NCBI GenBank assembly: GCA_011620555.1
Contig: WOYY01000061.1
Span: 1-64,000 of the forward strand
Direction of reading: 5' to 3'
Source of the DNA: Anaerolineaceae bacterium
Lineage (GTDB): Bacteria; Chloroflexota; Anaerolineae; Anaerolineales; Anaerolineaceae
DNA length: 64,000 nt
Position 1 is the first letter of the stretch. The number at the start of each line of letters is the position of its first letter. Position numbers and translations under genes: made by a program. Below, piece by piece: positions 60,156 to 64,000 of this stretch. Below the pieces are notes generated by a model. The model worked only from the letters and a program-made list of their open reading frames with translations, had not been told where the DNA came from and made no database searches.

Positions 60156-63149
60156 CTAAAGACCTTTCAAATTCCGCCAGATCCGCTCAGGAATGGCCGG
60201 AATGGTGCTCAAAGCCGCGCCGCAGGCATCCAGAATGGCGTTGCCAACCGCCGGGGCCACCCCATCCAGAGGGATCTCAGCGACAGCCTTGGCCCCAAAG
60301 GGGTGAGAAGGCTCGTAGGTTTCCACGAAAATTGTGGTCAATTCCGGCATCTCGTCGGCCCGGAAGATATGATAGTCCACAAAGTCCATCTCGCGGGGCT
60401 GGCCATCCCCATCATAGCGCATTTCCTCACTGACGGCGTAACCCAAGGCCTGAGCCATACCGCCTTCGATCTGCCCGGAAGCCGTCACGGGGTTGATGAT
60501 CACGCCCGAATCCACGGCCATGACCAGCTTATCCACCGTCACCCTGCCGGTTTCGACATCCACCGTCACCTCAGCAAACTGAGCGGCAAAGGGCGGCGGG
60601 GCAACCGGGGACATATGCGAAGCGACCGCCATGATCTGTTCCTGGTCCGTCTGGTGCAGCGCATTCAGACCGATTTCCTCCAGGGTGAAGGATTCGCCCG
60701 AGGGGGCAATCGCCTTGCGGTTTTCCAAAAGGATATCGGCTGGTTCAACCGCCTTGCCTTCTTCGGCGAACATCATGGACGCTCTCACCCGGATGCGCTC
60801 CGCCACTTTTTCGGCCGCTTTGACGGTCGCCGTGCCGGAGATGTAGGTCGTGCTGGAGGCGTAAGCGCCCTTATCAAAGGGGGTGAAGTCAGTATCGGAT
60901 GAATAAACCACAATATCCTCCACCGGGACGCCCAAGGTCTCAGCGGCCATCTGCGCCAGGACCGTATCCGAGCCGGTGCCGAGGTCGGTCGCGCCGACCA
61001 GCAGGTTGAAGGAGCCGTCATCATTCATCTTGATGCTGGCGCCGCCCATATCCAGGTAAGGAATGGCCGTGCCTTGCATCACCATCGCCACGCCGATCCC
61101 CTTGCGGAGGTGTTTCTTGCCGGGGACCAGGTGCCATTGCTGGTTATTGAATTTGTGATCCCAGTCGATCGCCATCCGGCCCTGTTCCACGCAATCCTCT
61201 AAACCAATGGTGTAGATCGTCTCGGGTTTGGGTTCGCGTCCCTCGCTCCAGGCCTTGCTGAAGGGATGGATCTCGCCGGAACGCAGGGCGTTCTTCAGGC
61301 GGAACTCAATCGGGTCCAGGCCCAGCTCGCGGGCGATGTTCTCCATGTGGCGCTCCACCGGCCAAAAGCCCTGGGGAACGCCGTACCCCCGGTACGCGCC
61401 GGAGGGCACGGTGTTGGTATAAACCACATCCGAATAAAAGCGGATATTGGGGTCCTTGCGGTATTCGCCATCGCCAACGTAGATCGCCATGGCCTTGTGT
61501 CCGGTGTTCCCGGCCACGGTCAGCGCGTGGCAGCCATAGGCGCCGGTGTCGCTGAGGGCAACCATCTCATTGGCTGTGATGGTGCCATCCTGCTTGACGC
61601 CCGTTTTGAGATGGATTCGCATCGGGTGCCGCGTGCGGGCGCCGACGAATTCCTCTTCGCGCGTCATCTCATAGAGCACGGGCTTCCCTGTGGCAATCGT
61701 CAGGTGCGCGGCGACATCTTCCAGCAGCACTTCCTGCTTGCCGCCAAAGCCGCCGCCAATCCGGGGCTTGATCACCCGGATACGCTTGATCGGCAACCCC
61801 AAAACCGGGGCAATCTGCCGCCGCACATGGAAGGGCACCTGCGTGCTGGTTTTGATCACCAGCCGGTCATCCTCATCCCAATAGGTCAGGACAACATGCG
61901 GCTCAATATGGGCCTGCTGCACCTTGGGGACGTCAAAGTCGCCCTCGAAAATCTGGTCCGCCTCGGCAAAACCCTTGTCCACATCGCCGATATCGATCCG
62001 GATCTCCGCTGCGATATTGCGTGAGGGGTCCGATTTGTCAAAATTCACATATTCCGGTTCGTCGTGGATCACCGGCGCGCCTTCAGCCATCGCCTTGGCC
62101 GGGTCCAAAATCGGTTCCAGAACCTCATATTCCACATCAATCAAATCCAGGGCCGCTTCGGCGATTGCCGGGGATTCGGCGGCCACAAAGGCCACCCGGT
62201 CGCCCACAAAACGGACCTTGTGGTCGAGCGAGAAGGAATCCAAGGGCCCGGGGATGGGATGCGACTGTCCAGCGGTCGAATAAGCGACCCTCGGTAGGTC
62301 TTTCCAGGTGAGCACGGCGACCACACCGGGCAGAGCCTCCGCCCGGGAGGTGTCGATGTGCTTGATCTCGGCATGGGCGTGCGGGCTGCGCAGAACCTTC
62401 GCATACAGCATGTCGCGCTTCTCAAAATCCGCCGTGAAGGCCGGCTTGCCCTGAACCAGCTTCACCGCGTCCACTTTCGTCTCGGCATGGCCCACCGTCT
62501 TCATCTCAGAATGCGGGTCAACAATTTTCAATTTCGGGAGGATTTGGGTTTCGGTGAGCGTCCTCTTGCCATTGAGCACCGGCCCGCCCAGATCGTCAGG
62601 CGCGCCCGCACCGTCCAAAGCATCGGTAATATCAATCGGCCTATCCACCGGCAGAACTTGCTCGCCGCGCAGGATCGCCGCCGCGCGCAACACCGCCTGC
62701 ACGGGTTTCAGATACCCGGTGCAACGGCAGAGGACGCCGGAAAACGCGTCCCTCACCTGCGCTTCCGAGGGGCTGACGTTACCGTCCAGCAAAGCTTTGG
62801 CGGTCAACACCATCGCCGGTGTGCAGTAACCGCACTGGATCGCGCCGACATCCACAAAAGCCTGCTGGATCACGCTGAGGCCATCGGTCTTCTTCCAGCC
62901 ATGGTCCGGGTGTTCGCCTTCGGCTTCCACCGTCCGGATCTGGTGACCCTCCGCCTGGACGGTCAGCATCGTGCAGCTGTTGACAGGACGCCCGTCGAAA
63001 AGGATTGTGCAGGCGCCACATTCGCCATGTTCACAGCCGCCGCTCTTGATGCTGAAAAAGCCCAGCTTGCGCAGGGTATCCAGCAGCCGCTCGTTCGCAT
63101 CCACCCGCAGGGGAAAATCCTGCCCGTTGATCGTCAGGGTCACGTTCAT
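60156..63149 (-). CDS. Molybdenum hydroxylase 2Fe-2S subunit fused to Mo-binding subunit
   Basis: A 997-residue fusion. Residues 1-165 are the 2Fe-2S subunit: G-G-C-E-H-G-E-C-G-A-C-T-I for the first cluster, and C-G-Y-C-T-P-A and C-R-C-T-G-Y-L-K for the second. A linker (165-225) leads to the Mo-binding part (225-997), with R-I-G-G-G-F-G-G-K-Q, the substrate-site Arg in A-Y-R-G-Y-G-V-P-Q-G, and the catalytic Glu in F-G-A-K-A-V-A-E-I-P. The FAD subunit is the separate gene just upstream, one base apart. This is the second hydroxylase of the operon. ATG 63149 follows GAGG; the longer frame to 63179 lies in the upstream gene. Confidence 0.92.
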   Translation of the reverse strand: MNVTLTINGQDFPLRVDANERLLDTLRKLGFFSIKSGGCEHGECGACTILFDGRPVNSCTMLTVQAEGHQIRTVEAEGEHPDHGWKKTDGLSVIQQAFVDVGAIQCGYCTPAMVLTAKALLDGNVSPSEAQVRDAFSGVLCRCTGYLKPVQAVLRAAAILRGEQVLPVDRPIDITDALDGAGAPDDLGGPVLNGKRTLTETQILPKLKIVDPHSEMKTVGHAETKVDAVKLVQGKPAFTADFEKRDMLYAKVLRSPHAHAEIKHIDTSRAEALPGVVAVLTWKDLPRVAYSTAGQSHPIPGPLDSFSLDHKVRFVGDRVAFVAAESPAIAEAALDLIDVEYEVLEPILDPAKAMAEGAPVIHDEPEYVNFDKSDPSRNIAAEIRIDIGDVDKGFAEADQIFEGDFDVPKVQQAHIEPHVVLTYWDEDDRLVIKTSTQVPFHVRRQIAPVLGLPIKRIRVIKPRIGGGFGGKQEVLLEDVAAHLTIATGKPVLYEMTREEEFVGARTRHPMRIHLKTGVKQDGTITANEMVALSDTGAYGCHALTVAGNTGHKAMAIYVGDGEYRKDPNIRFYSDVVYTNTVPSGAYRGYGVPQGFWPVERHMENIARELGLDPIEFRLKNALRSGEIHPFSKAWSEGREPKPETIYTIGLEDCVEQGRMAIDWDHKFNNQQWHLVPGKKHLRKGIGVAMVMQGTAIPYLDMGGASIKMNDDGSFNLLVGATDLGTGSDTVLAQMAAETLGVPVEDIVVYSSDTDFTPFDKGAYASSTTYISGTATVKAAEKVAERIRVRASMMFAEEGKAVEPADILLENRKAIAPSGESFTLEEIGLNALHQTDQEQIMAVASHMSPVAPPPFAAQFAEVTVDVETGRVTVDKLVMAVDSGVIINPVTASGQIEGGMAQALGYAVSEEMRYDGDGQPREMDFVDYHIFRADEMPELTTIFVETYEPSHPFGAKAVAEIPLDGVAPAVGNAILDACGAALSTIPAIPERIWRNLKGL

Positions 63150-63150
63150 C

Positions 63151-63924
63151 TCAGGCCTCGCTTTCTTTGAGTGCGTCAATCCGGTCCAAGCACCTCAGAG
63201 CCAGCTTTGAGGCGACTTCCCGCCGGTAAACGGCGGTGGCCCACTGATCTTCCGCTTCGTAATAAGCATCCCGCGCGGCCACATCCGCGCCCCGGTCTTC
63301 CGGGCCGTCCATGGCGACGATTGGCGCAGCGCCATAGCCGCCCAGCACGATCCGGGTCCGCCCAGATTCCCATTGGGCTGCGGCGACAATCAGGGTCGGC
63401 CGGTCTTTCGGTGAACGCGCCACCACCTCAAAAACAACCCGCGGGCGCAGCCACCATTCCACCTCGGTCAGCAGGACGCCAGGCGTTTCCTCCGCCCGCA
63501 GCGGCAGCCAGTTCCCCATCCGCACCCGATTGTTATCCGGCTCCCAAACCAGAGTTGCATCGAGGGCGAGCAGAACCGTCGAAAAGGTCGAACGGGCATC
63601 GCTGCTGATGAGCCAGCCGCCCAGCGAAACCGCGTTGCGGATATTCAGGCTGGCATCCAGCAGGATCGCCTCTTTGATTGCATCCTGAACGTCCGGGTGC
63701 TCCAAGAGGTCGCTCAGGCGAGCCATTGCGCCGGCAACAATCCGCTGGCCGCGGCTCTCAATCCTGTTCAGACCGGCGTTCTGCAGGTCAACAATGCCAT
63801 AGGCATCGCCCGGGTGCCGGCTGAGATAGGTCCCACCGCCCAGGGGTTTCAAGATGCCATTTTCCTGGGTCAGGAGCTGTACGGCCTCCTCAACATTCGC
63901 AGGCCGGAAATATTCTTTAATCAT
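63151..63924 (-). CDS. Molybdenum hydroxylase FAD-binding subunit
   Basis: A 257-residue FAD subunit (CoxM/XdhB-like). The N-terminal half has the PCMH-type FAD fold with the G-G-G-T-Y-L loop and I-R-N-A-V-S-L-G-G-W; the usual N-A-A-x-A-S-P-A is shortened. The second half (about 165-257) is the C-terminal FAD-subunit domain. The protein is shorter than the 280-300 residues of many relatives. It partners with the fusion at 60156-63149, which starts one base after its stop. Its start shares one base (TGATG) with the stop of the next gene upstream. Confidence 0.85.
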   Translation of the reverse strand: MIKEYFRPANVEEAVQLLTQENGILKPLGGGTYLSRHPGDAYGIVDLQNAGLNRIESRGQRIVAGAMARLSDLLEHPDVQDAIKEAILLDASLNIRNAVSLGGWLISSDARSTFSTVLLALDATLVWEPDNNRVRMGNWLPLRAEETPGVLLTEVEWWLRPRVVFEVVARSPKDRPTLIVAAAQWESGRTRIVLGGYGAAPIVAMDGPEDRGADVAARDAYYEAEDQWATAVYRREVASKLALRCLDRIDALKESEA

Positions 63925-64000
63925 CAGTCCTCCTCATCGGGATAAACCCGCCACCCCATCTCCTCAGGATCCATCTCCGTCAGCTTTTCTTCCGGGATAT
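63924..64000 (-). CDS. Partial gene at right edge, C-terminal end only
   Basis: Only the last 24-25 codons of a leftward gene are inside the window. The sequence is rich in Glu and Asp and ends in a W-R-V-Y-P-D-E-E-D tail. The stop overlaps the start of the FAD subunit by one base, so it belongs to the same operon. The family cannot be judged from this fragment. Confidence 0.6.
   Translation of the reverse strand, partial: IPEEKLTEMDPEEMGWRVYPDEED

Overview
The window looks like a chromosomal segment of an anaerobic, fermentative member of the Chloroflexota, most likely class Anaerolineae. I infer this from gene content and not from a marker gene. The clues are a transaldolase-phosphoglucose isomerase fusion next to transketolase, an amidohydrolase fused to a CYTH domain, a type II isopentenyl-diphosphate isomerase, polyphosphate glucokinase, a 2-oxoacid-type succinyl-CoA synthetase, selenium-dependent molybdenum hydroxylase accessory genes, and GC-rich third codon positions. 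I see no insertion sequence, prophage, CRISPR array, rRNA or tRNA. The region is ordinary, densely packed chromosome with about 54 genes.

Layout. 1-8 kb: a PAS/GAF/GGDEF diguanylate cyclase, a DUF4230 membrane protein, a YghO-like protein, and a TetR regulator divergent from a short-chain dehydrogenase whose promoter carries a palindromic operator. 8-16 kb: elongation factor P, a Cys-rich protein coupled to a HAD-DinB fusion, FtsH, then yraN-miaA-acyl-CoA ligase, and CinA. 16-30 kb: amidohydrolase-CYTH, glycogen synthase, 4-alpha-glucanotransferase, a DMT permease, ferredoxin, ruvX-mltG-polyphosphate glucokinase, and transketolase followed by transaldolase-phosphoglucose isomerase. This is a carbohydrate storage and pentose/hexose phosphate neighbourhood. 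30-36 kb: a TlpA-like protein, an Lgt-like/HPPK fusion, a pteridine-reductase-like SDR, a second SDR, a glycosyltransferase, FolB and FolE, so three or four folate/pterin functions within 6 kb. 36-45 kb: a Flp-like prepilin, ComF and HPF; an unknown helical protein with an SPFH protein that ends in an excisionase-type HTH; SucCD; acyl carrier protein; type II IDI and a polyprenyl synthase; and a MOP-family membrane protein. 45-52 kb: Mrp, RicT, PIG-L deacetylase and M20 peptidase, then GlmS preceded by a well-formed glmS ribozyme.

52-64 kb is a single leftward operon, still open at the right edge. It encodes two molybdenum hydroxylases whose subunits are fused in opposite ways (FAD+FeS with separate Mo, and FeS+Mo with separate FAD). 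It also encodes their maturation proteins (YqeC-MocA fusion, YqeB, XdhC) and a CBS-regulated family II pyrophosphatase. The YqeB/YqeC pair marks selenium-dependent hydroxylases. With XdhC this suggests purine (xanthine-like) or N-heterocycle oxidation, but the substrates cannot be read from the sequence.

The most notable items are the glmS ribozyme with a possible long-range pairing across its cleavage site, the Lgt-HPPK fusion, the SPFH-HTH fusion, the twin hydroxylase operon with its embedded pyrophosphatase, the amidohydrolase-CYTH fusion, an EF-P with arginine at the modification site, and a stand-alone 50-residue prepilin-like peptide.
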